Shown: positions 1 to 7,363 of the stretch, piece by piece
Layout of the letters: the number at the start of each line of letters is the position of its first letter
Position numbering within the stretch: position 1 is the first letter of the stretch
NCBI RefSeq assembly: GCF_021369635.1
Contig: NZ_JAJNBZ010000001.1
Coordinates: forward strand, 372,001 to 436,000
DNA length: 64,000 nucleotides
DNA from: Paenibacillus profundus
GTDB taxonomy: Bacteria > Bacillota > Bacilli > Paenibacillales > Paenibacillaceae
Reading direction: 5' to 3'
Notes under the pieces: model-generated
Databases searched by the model: none
Seen by the model: the letters and a program-made list of their open reading frames with translations, nothing else
What the model was told of the DNA's origin: nothing
Position numbers and translations under genes: made by a program

Positions 1-1
1 G

Positions 2-1345
2 AAGGAAGAGCGTCAGCTGGCGGAGACGCTTGAAATGGAAGGCCAAGAGCTTGCACACGCAACGGAAGAGATGGCTACGTTGGATGCGGGACGCCGGACG
101 GCGGAAATACGCCTCGCTGAGCTGAAGATCGATGAGGATCGTCTGCACGTCTCCATTGAATCTGCGGAATCAGCGCGCAAGGCGAATGAGTCCGTGAAGG
201 AAGAGCTGCAGACGCAGCTGACGGACATGAAGGTCCGGCAAGGGAAGCTGGACCAAGAAATGTTCTCCTTACAAGAGCAATTAAAGCGCGCAGAGCAGGA
301 AGCGACTGCGTATGAGCAAGAATATACGCAGTTGACGCAAGGGCTCATTCAAGTTCAAATCGATCTGGAAACGGTCGAGCGCGAAACGATGAAGCAGACC
401 GAGGATCTGAACCACTTCGGGGTTAAAAAGCAGGAAACTGGGAAGCAGATCGAATTCAAGCGTGCTGATCGTGCCCAATCCGTCCAGCGGCTTGAACTTG
501 CGGAAAGCGATACGAAAGAGCAGCGTACGGAATTAAAGCAAGTGGAAGAGGCAATGCGCCAGACGGAGATTCAAGCGAACCGTCTGGATGTCGAACTCGA
601 TAATCTGTTGCGCAAGCTGAGCGATGAGTATGAAATCAGCTTCGAACTGGCGAAGCATCGCTATGCAGTGCCGGACAACATTGAAGCGGCGCAGCAAGAG
701 GTCCGCGACTTGAAACGGCAAATTTCCGCTCTTGGCGAGGTCAACCTGGGCGCGATTGAAGAGTTCGAACGCGTGAACGAACGCTATCAATATTTGAGCA
801 AACAGAAGGATGATCTGATCGAAGCGAAGACGACACTATATGAGGTCATTCGCGAAATGGACGAAGAGATGTCGAAGCGGTTCAAAGCGACCTTTGACGA
901 GATACGCAAGCAATTCGTCGTCGTATTTTCGAAGCTGTTCGGCGGCGGTCGGGCAGATCTCGTCTTGATTGAACCCGAGAACATATTGGAGACGGGCATC
1001 GACATTGTCGCGCAGCCGCCTGGCAAGAAGCTGCAGAATCTACAGTTGCTGTCGGGAGGGGAACGCGCCCTTACAGCCATGGCGCTCTTGTTCGCCATTC
1101 TGCACGTCAAGCCAGTGCCGTTCTGTGTGTTGGACGAGGTAGAAGCGGCTCTGGATGAAGCGAATGTGACCCGTTTCGCACAATATTTGCGGGAATTTTC
1201 CGAGCAGACGCAGTTTATCGTCGTCACGCACCGCAAAGGCACGATGGAGGAAGCGGACGTGTTATACGGCGTTACGATGGAGGAAGGCGGCGTATCGAAA
1301 CTCGTATCCGTCAGACTGGAAGATGATGAAGCAATTATTGCATAA
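2..1345 (+). CDS. smc: Chromosome partition protein Smc, C-terminal part (5' truncated by window)
   Basis: C-terminal part of the SMC ATPase, which with ScpA and ScpB loads onto and organises the nucleoid. The visible 448 codons begin inside the returning coiled-coil arm (long Glu/Lys/Arg/Gln heptad-like stretch, to about base 770). They continue into the C-terminal ATPase lobe with the ABC signature LLSGGERALTAMALL, a Walker B segment FCVLDEVEAALDEANV and the D/H-loop region ending in VVTHRKGTMEEADVLYGV. The frame is open to the left window edge, so the start and hinge lie outside. The stop is 15 bases before ftsY, which has its own ribosome binding site (GGAGCGGAGGAG), so the two are almost certainly co-transcribed as in Bacillus. 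Identification is firm. Confidence 0.96.
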   Translation, partial: KEERQLAETLEMEGQELAHATEEMATLDAGRRTAEIRLAELKIDEDRLHVSIESAESARKANESVKEELQTQLTDMKVRQGKLDQEMFSLQEQLKRAEQEATAYEQEYTQLTQGLIQVQIDLETVERETMKQTEDLNHFGVKKQETGKQIEFKRADRAQSVQRLELAESDTKEQRTELKQVEEAMRQTEIQANRLDVELDNLLRKLSDEYEISFELAKHRYAVPDNIEAAQQEVRDLKRQISALGEVNLGAIEEFERVNERYQYLSKQKDDLIEAKTTLYEVIREMDEEMSKRFKATFDEIRKQFVVVFSKLFGGGRADLVLIEPENILETGIDIVAQPPGKKLQNLQLLSGGERALTAMALLFAILHVKPVPFCVLDEVEAALDEANVTRFAQYLREFSEQTQFIVVTHRKGTMEEADVLYGVTMEEGGVSKLVSVRLEDDEAIIA

Positions 1346-1360
1346 GGAGCGGAGGAGCGC

Positions 1361-2356
1361 ATGAGTTTTTTTAAAAAGCTGAAGGAAAGCATTGCGGCAA
1401 AGACCGAATCCGTAACGAATATTTTCAAAGAAGGCTTGGAGAAGTCGCGTAAAGGCTTTGTGGAAAAGGTAGCCGAGCTGATTACCCGCCGCAAAAAGAT
1501 TGACGAAGCGTTCTACGAAGAATTGGAAGAAATACTTATCGGTGCTGACGTCGGCGTAACGACCGTGATGAACTTGATCGACGAGCTACGAGACGAAGTG
1601 AAGAAGCGAAAGATTGAAGAAGCGGCTGAACTGCAGCCGGTCCTGTCAGAGAAGCTGGTGGGGTTGCTGCGTGGCGACGAGTCTAATAAGCTAAACATGA
1701 ATTCGGACGGCATGACAGTCATATTGTTCGTCGGTGTCAACGGCGTCGGTAAGACAACAACGATCGGCAAGCTTGCCCATCGGTTCAAGCAGCAGGGGAA
1801 ATCTGTCCTGCTTGCCGCGGGGGATACGTTCCGTGCGGGTGCCATTGAGCAGTTGGAAGTATGGGGACAACGCGTCGGTGTAGATGTCATTAAGCAGCAG
1901 GCTGGTTCTGATCCAGCGGCTGTTATGTTTGATGCCGTGCAGGCGGCGAAGCAGCGCGGTGTAGATGTTCTGCTGTGTGATACGGCCGGGCGTTTGCAAA
2001 ATAAGTCGAATTTGATGGAAGAGCTGAACAAGATCTTCCGTGTCATTCAGCGTGAAGTTCCAGATGCCCCGCATGAGGTGCTGATGGTGCTTGATGCAAC
2101 GACAGGTCAGAACGCGCTCAGCCAAGCGAAGCTGTTCGGCGAGAAGAGCGGTGTCACTGGGTTGGTGCTGACGAAGCTGGATGGCACGGCAAAAGGCGGC
2201 ATCGTTATCGCGATTCGTCAGGAGTTGAATATGCCGGTGAAGTTCGTCGGTCTCGGAGAGAAGATGGAAGATTTACAGGAATTCGATTCCGAGCAATTCG
2301 TTCATGCTTTGTTTGCTGGACTCATTCAAGAACAAGAGCAGAAGGATGCCGAATAA
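1361..2356 (+). CDS. ftsY: Signal recognition particle receptor FtsY
   Basis: SRP receptor GTPase that docks Ffh-ribosome complexes at the membrane. It has 331 residues. There is a basic, amphipathic N-terminus (about 1-50) and a four-helix N domain. The G domain carries P-loop GVNGVGKT at residues 125-132, the SRP-GTPase DTFRAGA element, DTAGR near 208 and TKLDGTAKGG near 271. It lacks the long acidic A domain of E. coli FtsY, as is normal in Firmicutes. The start ATG follows GGAGCGGAGGAG. It is followed by an intrinsic terminator at 2385-2412, so the smc-ftsY unit ends here instead of running into ylxM-ffh, which lies 11.7 kb downstream. Confidence 0.97.
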   Translation: MSFFKKLKESIAAKTESVTNIFKEGLEKSRKGFVEKVAELITRRKKIDEAFYEELEEILIGADVGVTTVMNLIDELRDEVKKRKIEEAAELQPVLSEKLVGLLRGDESNKLNMNSDGMTVILFVGVNGVGKTTTIGKLAHRFKQQGKSVLLAAGDTFRAGAIEQLEVWGQRVGVDVIKQQAGSDPAAVMFDAVQAAKQRGVDVLLCDTAGRLQNKSNLMEELNKIFRVIQREVPDAPHEVLMVLDATTGQNALSQAKLFGEKSGVTGLVLTKLDGTAKGGIVIAIRQELNMPVKFVGLGEKMEDLQEFDSEQFVHALFAGLIQEQEQKDAE

Positions 2357-2384
2357 GCTGTTGACGAGGCAGCCGGCATTTACG

Positions 2385-2412
2385 AGGCGTCCCTTAGAGG
2401 GGCGCCTTTTTA
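2385..2412 (+). terminator. Intrinsic terminator after ftsY
   Basis: GC-rich hairpin AGGCG(T)CCC / GGGCGCCT with a short TTAGA-type loop, directly followed by a T-rich run, 28 bases after the ftsY stop. One unpaired T bulges from the 5' arm. Confidence 0.8.
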
Positions 2413-3048
2413 TATTTTGTAACAATTCGCGGTGTAAAATAAAAATATCTTCCTTCATCGTGTAGATCCCCTCTTTCTGAGATGGTATGCCCGTTCGGGC
2501 CTTTGACTCACTCTCCCCTTCATTCAGATCAGCCGCAATCCATTACCCTCATACGAGGAACATTTGTAGGATTGGAGTATGAACGGAAGTGTTATTTATT
2601 TCTTTGATAAAGAGCAGGATATAAGGCTTCTGTTCAATGGCCCTTTGCCCATTCTCCCATAAAGTCAGGAAGGATATTATTAAGGATAAAGTTACATTCC
2701 GTTTTTCGTATAGAACCAAAGCTACTAAGTGCCGGTTTACGATGGCAGTTAAAACCTGACAGCGTTCTGTGTCGTCCTTGGGCGTGCTTTCCTGACCAAT
2801 ATGGAAAGTTTAAGTTCTGTAAAGTGCTAAAGCTAAAATGAAACCCAACATTCCTTATGGCTATAAAATCTACCTCTATACGCGGTCACTCACCGATGAA
2901 GGCTTCAAAGGCTTCGATATCGATTTTCTGATGGAAGGGGAGAATGAAGCAAAGGGGCGGAAAAAGCGAATCAGCTTCAGCCTGAACGTGCCACTGCACC
3001 ATCGGAACGTTCGTTCATTATGAAGAGTCGACGCCTTGTCAATCAAGC
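2413..3048. other. Non-coding or decayed accessory stretch downstream of ftsY
   Basis: No convincing gene. A 27-codon frame from 2579 and a 61-codon frame from 2838 (start MKPNIPYGYK) lack good ribosome binding sites and I recognise neither. A short GCCCG/CGGGC hairpin lies near 2489-2500. An 8-bp inverted repeat GTCAGGAA (2664-2671) / TTCCTGAC (2789-2796) is weak enough to be chance. This may be the residue of a lost gene. Confidence 0.4.
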
Positions 3049-3077
3049 TTGATGTTCAGATTTGTTCTATGTATAAT
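3049..3077 (+). promoter_or_regulatory. SigA promoter of the 6S-like RNA
   Basis: -35 TTGATG (3049-3054), 17-base spacer, perfect -10 TATAAT (3072-3077). Transcription should start near 3084. No open reading frame with a ribosome binding site follows before the terminator at 3270-3295, which points to a non-coding transcript. Confidence 0.75.
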
Positions 3078-3083
3078 GGCATT

Positions 3084-3295
3084 AACTTTAACAATAGGGG
3101 AGTTCTTGATGTCGGTAGTTGTTCTTAACTAATCAAATTGGATAGAGTGTATTTCTTCAATATGGCAAAATTATCGCCTTTAAGGTGGTTTATTTGTCAT
3201 GCGTGAACGGAATTGCTCCAATTGTTAAGAACAATGGCCATCCTTTTGAATTCAACCGACTGTGATCAGCCGTGCTCTTAAGCACGGTTTTTTTT
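3084..3295 (+). ncRNA. Putative 6S-like regulatory RNA (about 210 nt)
   Basis: A free-standing transcription unit: near-consensus promoter, about 210 nt without a gene, then a strong terminator. The RNA can fold into one long rod. Outer pairing is TGAT-GTCGGT (3107-3116) with ACCGAC (3255-3260) and ATCA (3265-3268). A perfect 11-bp stem TTGTTCTTAAC (3119-3129) / GTTAAGAACAA (3224-3234) follows, stacked on AATTGGA (3136-3142) / TCCAATT (3217-3223). About 20 unpaired bases remain on each side (3143-3163 and 3199-3216). An apical hairpin GGCAAA...CGCC / GGTG...TTTGTC (3164-3198) closes the rod. Closing stem, central bubble and apical stem is the architecture of 6S RNA, the RNA polymerase-SigA inhibitor. 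Promoter, terminator and stems are seen directly; the 6S assignment is inference. A structured leader is the main alternative. Confidence 0.6.
3270..3295 (+). terminator. Intrinsic terminator of the 6S-like RNA
   Basis: Perfect 7-bp stem CCGTGCT / AGCACGG with a CTTA loop, followed by eight T residues. Confidence 0.92.
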
Positions 3296-3477
3296 ATGAA
3301 TAAGCAAGTATATGTGCTGTATTTATACATGCTCTATTCATCTTGCAGAAATGATGCGATGCGTTTCTAGACAGGGATATCTGCACCGTTTTTGCTCGGG
3401 ATTATCGTGTGCCGGATATGCGCAGATTTGTTTCCTGCCGCTCCGGCTTACAGCGGTAAACAGTCGATCCCCTAACA

Positions 3478-3518
3478 GGGCAGAAGATGGACGTTAATGT
3501 TCATTTTCTGCCCTTTTT
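3478..3518 (+). terminator. Long intrinsic terminator upstream of the BpsA-family gene
   Basis: A 15-bp stem from GGGCAGAAGATGGAC to GTTCATTTTCTGCCC (two G-U pairs) with loop GTTAAT, then TTTTT. It ends 70 bases before the next coding start. The 180 bases before it (3300-3477) hold several small inverted repeats but no gene, so it may end a second short RNA or act as an attenuator in the leader of the next gene. A further hairpin GGCGT(T)CC / GGACGCC sits at 3532-3554. Confidence 0.85.
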
Positions 3519-3591
3519 GTGCTGACTTAGTAGGCGTTCCTCAGAGTGGACGCCCCAGAGCAATCTACATTATGAAGAAAGAGTGATACGA

Positions 3592-4788
3592 ATGAAAAAT
3601 GTGATCGAAATGGCAAGCGCAAATGTGCGTCTGGAAGAAGGGCCGCGCGTTATTGAACAATTGTTGATCGAGTGCTATTTACGACCCGGTATTTCGACGA
3701 AGGAGATGGCGCGGAAGACGATGCTTCCCGTTCCAGTGGCGACCGCAATTAAGAAGGAGCTTATCAAGGCGGGGGCGCTCAAGCAGGATCGGGGCGTGCA
3801 TTGCACATTTGCAGGAAATGATTATGTGGAACAGGAATGGGGATATTTCGGTCTCGATAAAGAACTGTACCACAAGTTGATGGCGGACGGAATGGCATGG
3901 AAATCTGAACTCGCCGAGCTTTTGATGGAATGGAACGATCTGTTCCAAGCACGACCGCAAGCAAATGTCCAGATCGACCAATCTAAGTGCACGTTGGAGA
4001 CGAGTCTGAAGCGGGCCGTGCTCTGTTTGCGGGAGCATTCGCTCATCGGCAAGCAGGTGCTGTGCGTCGGCGATGACGATCTGGTCAGCGTGGCGCTTGG
4101 CTTTCTGTTGAAGCGGCTGTTCCCGGGCAGAAGCAGTCCGAAGACGGCGATCCACGTCGTTGATGTAGATGAGCGGTTTTTGCAATATATACGTGACATT
4201 GCCGAGCGGGAAGACCTGCCCATTTCATGCCACCATGCTGATTTGCGGCAGCCTTTGCAGGAAGAACTGCAAGGCCGCTTCGATTGCTTCTTCACGGATC
4301 CGCCGTATACGATGCAGGGGATGAGCCTGTTTTTGTCCAGAGGCATTAGCGCGCTCAAGCGGAGAAAAGGCTTACCAGTGTTTTTGTCGTTCGCTCACAA
4401 ATCGCCTGGATTTACGTTGGCCATGCAGCAGGAGCTTGTGCGTATGGGCATGATGATGAAAGAGATTACCCCACATTTTAATGATTATGAGGGGGCGCAA
4501 ATGATTGGCAACCGCGGGCAAATGATCGTGCTGAAGACGACGGAGCATACGACTCCAGGGCATACAGATCGTTATGAAGGGGCGCTTTATACCGGCGAAG
4601 TGAACCGCACGCAGCGCATATACCGCTGCAGGCAGTGCGGGGAAGCTGTGTTGGTCGGCCAGGACGGGGATTTCGACACGATTGAACAGTTGAAACGGCG
4701 GGGCTGCTCCAGCTGTGGCAGCTCCACATTCGAGCTTATCGAGAGAAAACAGGCGTCAAAGTCGGACGAGAAGGCGAACCTGCGTTGA
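3592..4788 (+). CDS. BpsA-family (branched-chain polyamine synthase-like) methyltransferase-fold protein
   Basis: Member of the N4-bis(aminopropyl)spermidine synthase family, which transfers aminopropyl groups from decarboxylated S-adenosylmethionine in thermophiles. The role in a mesophile is less certain. From the ATG at 3592 it has 398 residues. An N-terminal winged-helix-like segment (about 10-70) precedes a Rossmann core with VLCVGDDD as the cofactor loop and the catalytic-site motif DPPY at 236-239. A C-terminal zinc-ribbon-like tail has CRQC at 346-349 and CSSC at 372-375. A GTG at 3583 is in frame but lies inside the probable binding site AGAAAGAG, so ATG 3592 is preferred. Codon use matches the neighbours. 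Monocistronic, with a terminator just upstream. Confidence 0.85.
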   Translation: MKNVIEMASANVRLEEGPRVIEQLLIECYLRPGISTKEMARKTMLPVPVATAIKKELIKAGALKQDRGVHCTFAGNDYVEQEWGYFGLDKELYHKLMADGMAWKSELAELLMEWNDLFQARPQANVQIDQSKCTLETSLKRAVLCLREHSLIGKQVLCVGDDDLVSVALGFLLKRLFPGRSSPKTAIHVVDVDERFLQYIRDIAEREDLPISCHHADLRQPLQEELQGRFDCFFTDPPYTMQGMSLFLSRGISALKRRKGLPVFLSFAHKSPGFTLAMQQELVRMGMMMKEITPHFNDYEGAQMIGNRGQMIVLKTTEHTTPGHTDRYEGALYTGEVNRTQRIYRCRQCGEAVLVGQDGDFDTIEQLKRRGCSSCGSSTFELIERKQASKSDEKANLR

Positions 4789-4793
4789 ACAAT

Positions 4794-4817
4794 TGAGCCA
4801 CTGAGCCACTGAGCCGC
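4794..4817. repeat. Three tandem 8-bp repeats
   Basis: TGAGCCAC, TGAGCCAC, TGAGCCGC in direct tandem, immediately after the BpsA-family stop codon. Probably a simple slippage repeat; no function is visible. Confidence 0.8.
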
Positions 4818-4896
4818 TGTGGGAATAAGTAATTAAGCTGCTCAAATGGTGAAATGTTGCTGAGTTCTCCTTAATGTGTCTCATGCTTCACATATA

Positions 4897-4929
4897 CAGG
4901 CCTGGCTTCCAATCGGAAGACCAGGCCTG
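4897..4929. repeat. Strong inverted repeat between convergent genes
   Basis: CAGGCCTGG-C-TTCC / GGAA-GA-CCAGGCCTG with loop AATC, giving 9 + 4 paired bases. It lacks a clear T run on either strand. It lies between the 3' ends of the convergent BpsA-family and sulP genes and may stabilise or help end the rightward transcript. Confidence 0.6.
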
Positions 4930-4941
4930 CATTTATTGTAC

Positions 4942-4980
4942 AAAAAAAGGTCTGCCCACCCGCATAGGCGAAACAGACCT
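4942..4980 (-). terminator. Intrinsic terminator of sulP
   Basis: On the minus strand AGGTCTG (from 4980) pairs with CAGACCT (to 4948), enclosing a second small stem, then runs into TTTTTTT. It starts 14 bases after the sulP stop. Confidence 0.88.
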
Positions 4981-4994
4981 GTAACTTATTCGAT

Positions 4995-6761
4995 TCAAGC
5001 TTGGACGGTGTCTGTCTTCGGAGCAGCAAGCTTCGGTTCGGGCACCGCACGCACAGCGGACAGCGCATCGCATTCCCGGAACGCGAAGTGCCTGCAGCCT
5101 TGGCAACGGGCTGCGCTAATGCGGGTCAAGGCGAAGTCAATGGCGGCACCCGTCCGTTCGAAGAAGTGCTCTGCTTCGATACGGGCTGCGAGTCCCGTCT
5201 TGTTCATCACATTCCGCGGCTGCTCATGGATGCCCGTAACGAGCACCGTTCCTCCTTGGCGCTGGACTCGGCTTACGAGAGCAGACAAATTCGACTCTGC
5301 CGTCGTATCCATATATGGTACGCGTCCCAAGCGAAGAATCAACACGAGCGGCATCTCCCCGAATTGGTCCTTCAGCGACTGTTCGAATGAATGTGCGGCT
5401 CCGAAAAACAGCGGTCCCTCTACAGTAAACATGCTGATTTGCGGGCAATGGCGCCCGTCCTTTACGATGCGGGAGGACACCTTCGCTTTCCGGTCTGCCG
5501 GATCGGGCAGCACCTTGGCTACCTTGACGCCTTCGCTCATCCGTTTTACAAATAGGACAACCGCCAACACGAGGCCTGCTTGAACGGCCACGGTCAAATT
5601 GGCGAACACAGTTAGCAAAAAAGTAACGGACAGAATAAGAGAATCGGCGGTCCGTGTCTTCAAAATGTGCAGAAATGTTTTGCGTTCGCTCATGTTCCAA
5701 GCGACAACCATCAGTATGGGAGCCATGGCGGCTAAAGGAATATTGGAAGCATATGGCGCGAAAAAGAGCAGCACAAGCAGTACCACGATAGCGTGAACGA
5801 CACCGGAGACGGGAGAGACCGCCCCGTTCCGAATGTTGGTTGCGGTTCTGGCGATGGCTCCGGTAGCCGGAATTCCTCCGAACAACGGGGTTACCATGTT
5901 GGCGATGCCTTGCCCTACGAGTTCCCGGTTGCTCTGGTGCCGGTCTCCCGTCATGCCGTCGGCGACGACAGCGGACAACAGCGATTCAATGCCGCCGAGC
6001 ATCGCAATGACGAAGGCTGGTTGAATCAGCTGGACGATACGGTCCCAGCTGATTGCTGGCAGCCGGAATTCGGGCAGTCCGCTCGGAATGGCACCGAATG
6101 TGGAGCCGATTGTGGCCACTTGGCCAGGGAAGAACCACGCTGCAGCCAGACTGGAGACGAGCAGGCCGACTAACGAGCCAGGAATTTTGGGCAGCCATTT
6201 AGGCGTGAGCAGGAGAACGGAAAGACAAAGAAATGCTGTCAGCACGCTGTAAAGATTCAATGCCGGCAAGTGCACTACAAGCTCACGCATGTCGGAGATA
6301 AAGCCGTCCTGCTTCTCCACGTGCAGGCCTAGAAAGTCGGCAATCTGCCCCGTAAAGATGATGACCGCTATGCCGGCCGTAAACCCGATCGTCACCGGAC
6401 GGGGAATGAAGCGGATGACGGCTCCCAATCGGAACAGCCCCATGAGGACGAGCATGACTCCGGCCATGAAGCCGGCAATGAGCAGATTATCATACCCGTA
6501 CTGTAGGACGATAGCGAACAATATGGGTATGAATGCTCCGGTCGGACCTCCGATTTGGAATCGGGATCCGCCGAACAGCGAAATGAGCAAGCCGGCGACA
6601 ATTGTCGTATAGAGCCCGTACTCCGGCTTGACACCCGATGCAATGGCAAACGCCATCCCTAATGGAATGGCGACGATACCTACGATACTTCCGGATATGA
6701 TATCTTTCTTCAAAGCTTGCGCGTTATACCCGGCATAACGGCCGCGCAACAACGGTTTCAT
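4995..6761 (-). CDS. SulP-family anion transporter with STAS domain
   Basis: Membrane permease of the SLC26/SulP family (sulfate, bicarbonate or other anions). It has 588 residues. The sulfate-transporter core begins directly after an LRGRYAGYNAQALKKDIISG start and contains about 10-12 hydrophobic segments to roughly residue 400, including the family-typical GPTGAF and ATGAIARTATNIRNG. A STAS domain follows at about 440-550. The last 40 residues form a tail with a C-x2-C-x6-C pattern (CQGCRHFAFREC) that I do not associate with ordinary SulP proteins. Its promoter overlaps an ArsR-type operator and the arsR gene lies 157 bases upstream on the same strand, so expression is probably controlled by that repressor. 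The substrate cannot be told from sequence. Confidence 0.9.
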   Translation of the reverse strand: MKPLLRGRYAGYNAQALKKDIISGSIVGIVAIPLGMAFAIASGVKPEYGLYTTIVAGLLISLFGGSRFQIGGPTGAFIPILFAIVLQYGYDNLLIAGFMAGVMLVLMGLFRLGAVIRFIPRPVTIGFTAGIAVIIFTGQIADFLGLHVEKQDGFISDMRELVVHLPALNLYSVLTAFLCLSVLLLTPKWLPKIPGSLVGLLVSSLAAAWFFPGQVATIGSTFGAIPSGLPEFRLPAISWDRIVQLIQPAFVIAMLGGIESLLSAVVADGMTGDRHQSNRELVGQGIANMVTPLFGGIPATGAIARTATNIRNGAVSPVSGVVHAIVVLLVLLFFAPYASNIPLAAMAPILMVVAWNMSERKTFLHILKTRTADSLILSVTFLLTVFANLTVAVQAGLVLAVVLFVKRMSEGVKVAKVLPDPADRKAKVSSRIVKDGRHCPQISMFTVEGPLFFGAAHSFEQSLKDQFGEMPLVLILRLGRVPYMDTTAESNLSALVSRVQRQGGTVLVTGIHEQPRNVMNKTGLAARIEAEHFFERTGAAIDFALTRISAARCQGCRHFAFRECDALSAVRAVPEPKLAAPKTDTVQA

Positions 6762-6796
6762 GCACTTTTCCCACCATTTCTGAATATCTGATTATT

Positions 6797-6822
6797 TGAA
6801 TATATAAAGAATCATATATTCA
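6797..6822. promoter_or_regulatory. ArsR-type operator at the sulP promoter
   Basis: Perfect 9-bp inverted repeat TGAATATAT (6797-6805) / ATATATTCA (6814-6822) with an 8-base spacer. A further half-site GAATAT lies at 6782-6787. This is the AT-rich TGAA...TTCA form typical of ArsR/SmtB operators, and it covers the sulP -10 box. Confidence 0.75.
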
Positions 6823-6839
6823 TCTGACCATTCTGTCAA
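6811..6839 (-). promoter_or_regulatory. SigA promoter of sulP
   Basis: Minus strand: -35 TTGACA (plus 6834-6839), exactly 17 bases, -10 TATGAT (plus 6811-6816), some 50 bases before the sulP start. The -10 lies inside the inverted repeat at 6797-6822, so a bound repressor would block polymerase. Confidence 0.85.
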
Positions 6840-6875
6840 AGCGGTTGTCGTGTCGTGTAGGGTGCTTATAAAGGG

Positions 6876-6919
6876 AAAAGAGAGGAAACTCGAGTCCGTT
6901 ACCCGAATCCCTCTCTTTT
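6876..6919 (-). terminator. Terminator after arsR
   Basis: AAAAGAGAGG (6876-6885) pairs with CCTCTCTTTT (6910-6919). On the minus strand the hairpin is followed by TTTTCCC. The arsR stop codon (6918-6920) overlaps the first arm, so the stem begins within the coding end. It separates arsR from sulP, which has its own promoter. Confidence 0.7.
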
Positions 6920-7253
6920 ATGAAGATTCCTGCTTCTTGATGTTCTCCAACATGGAGATGGCGTTGACAAGGTGATTGTCGAAAATGCGCTTCGCCACCT
7001 GGAGAAGATCCTTGATCATCGGATCGCGCAGAGAATAAATGACCGAAGTTCCGTCCTTGACGCCGAACACGACGTTCTTGCCGCGTAGGACGGCCAATTG
7101 CTGTGAGACGGCCGAACCCTCGATGCCGAGGAGCGACTGGATTTCGTTCACGGTTTTATCGCCGTCGCACAGAACCTCCAATATTTTTATTCTCAAAGGG
7201 TGTGCCAACGCTTTGAAAAATTCAGCTTTGAACTGTTGGATGTCCGGATACAT
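6918..7253 (-). CDS. ArsR-family winged-helix repressor
   Basis: Small helix-turn-helix regulator of 111 residues, close to the family norm. The core reads FKALAHPLRIKILEVL, then EIQSLLGIEGSAVSQQLAVLRGKNVV as the recognition helix and a beta wing VKDGTSVIYSLRD. It has one cysteine only (Cys29) and no ELCVCDL metal site, so it is not an arsenic/zinc sensor of the classic type. A one-cysteine or cysteine-free ArsR next to a sulfate-permease homologue suggests a redox, sulfur or ligand signal, which is inference. It probably represses sulP through the inverted repeat at 6797-6822. Another GAATATAG half-site lies just before its own start, at about 7281, hinting at autoregulation. Confidence 0.88.
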   Translation of the reverse strand: MYPDIQQFKAEFFKALAHPLRIKILEVLCDGDKTVNEIQSLLGIEGSAVSQQLAVLRGKNVVFGVKDGTSVIYSLRDPMIKDLLQVAKRIFDNHLVNAISMLENIKKQESS

Positions 7254-7363
7254 GGTGTTCTCCCTTATTCATTGAAGAATGGAATATAGATTAGTGTACC
7301 ACAAAACGGACGTTCAGGGGAAAAGATGGGCAAAACGCGCCATACCGGTTCCGTGCGATTCCC

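Noticed and set aside
2838-3023. 61-codon frame starting MKPNIPYGYK
   Set aside because: No ribosome binding site, no recognised family, in a region with no other coding sign; more likely chance or a decayed fragment.
3300-3477. Known riboswitch class before the BpsA-family gene
   Set aside because: No conserved core of SAM, lysine, cobalamin, FMN, TPP, purine, glycine, preQ1 or c-di-GMP riboswitches could be matched by eye.
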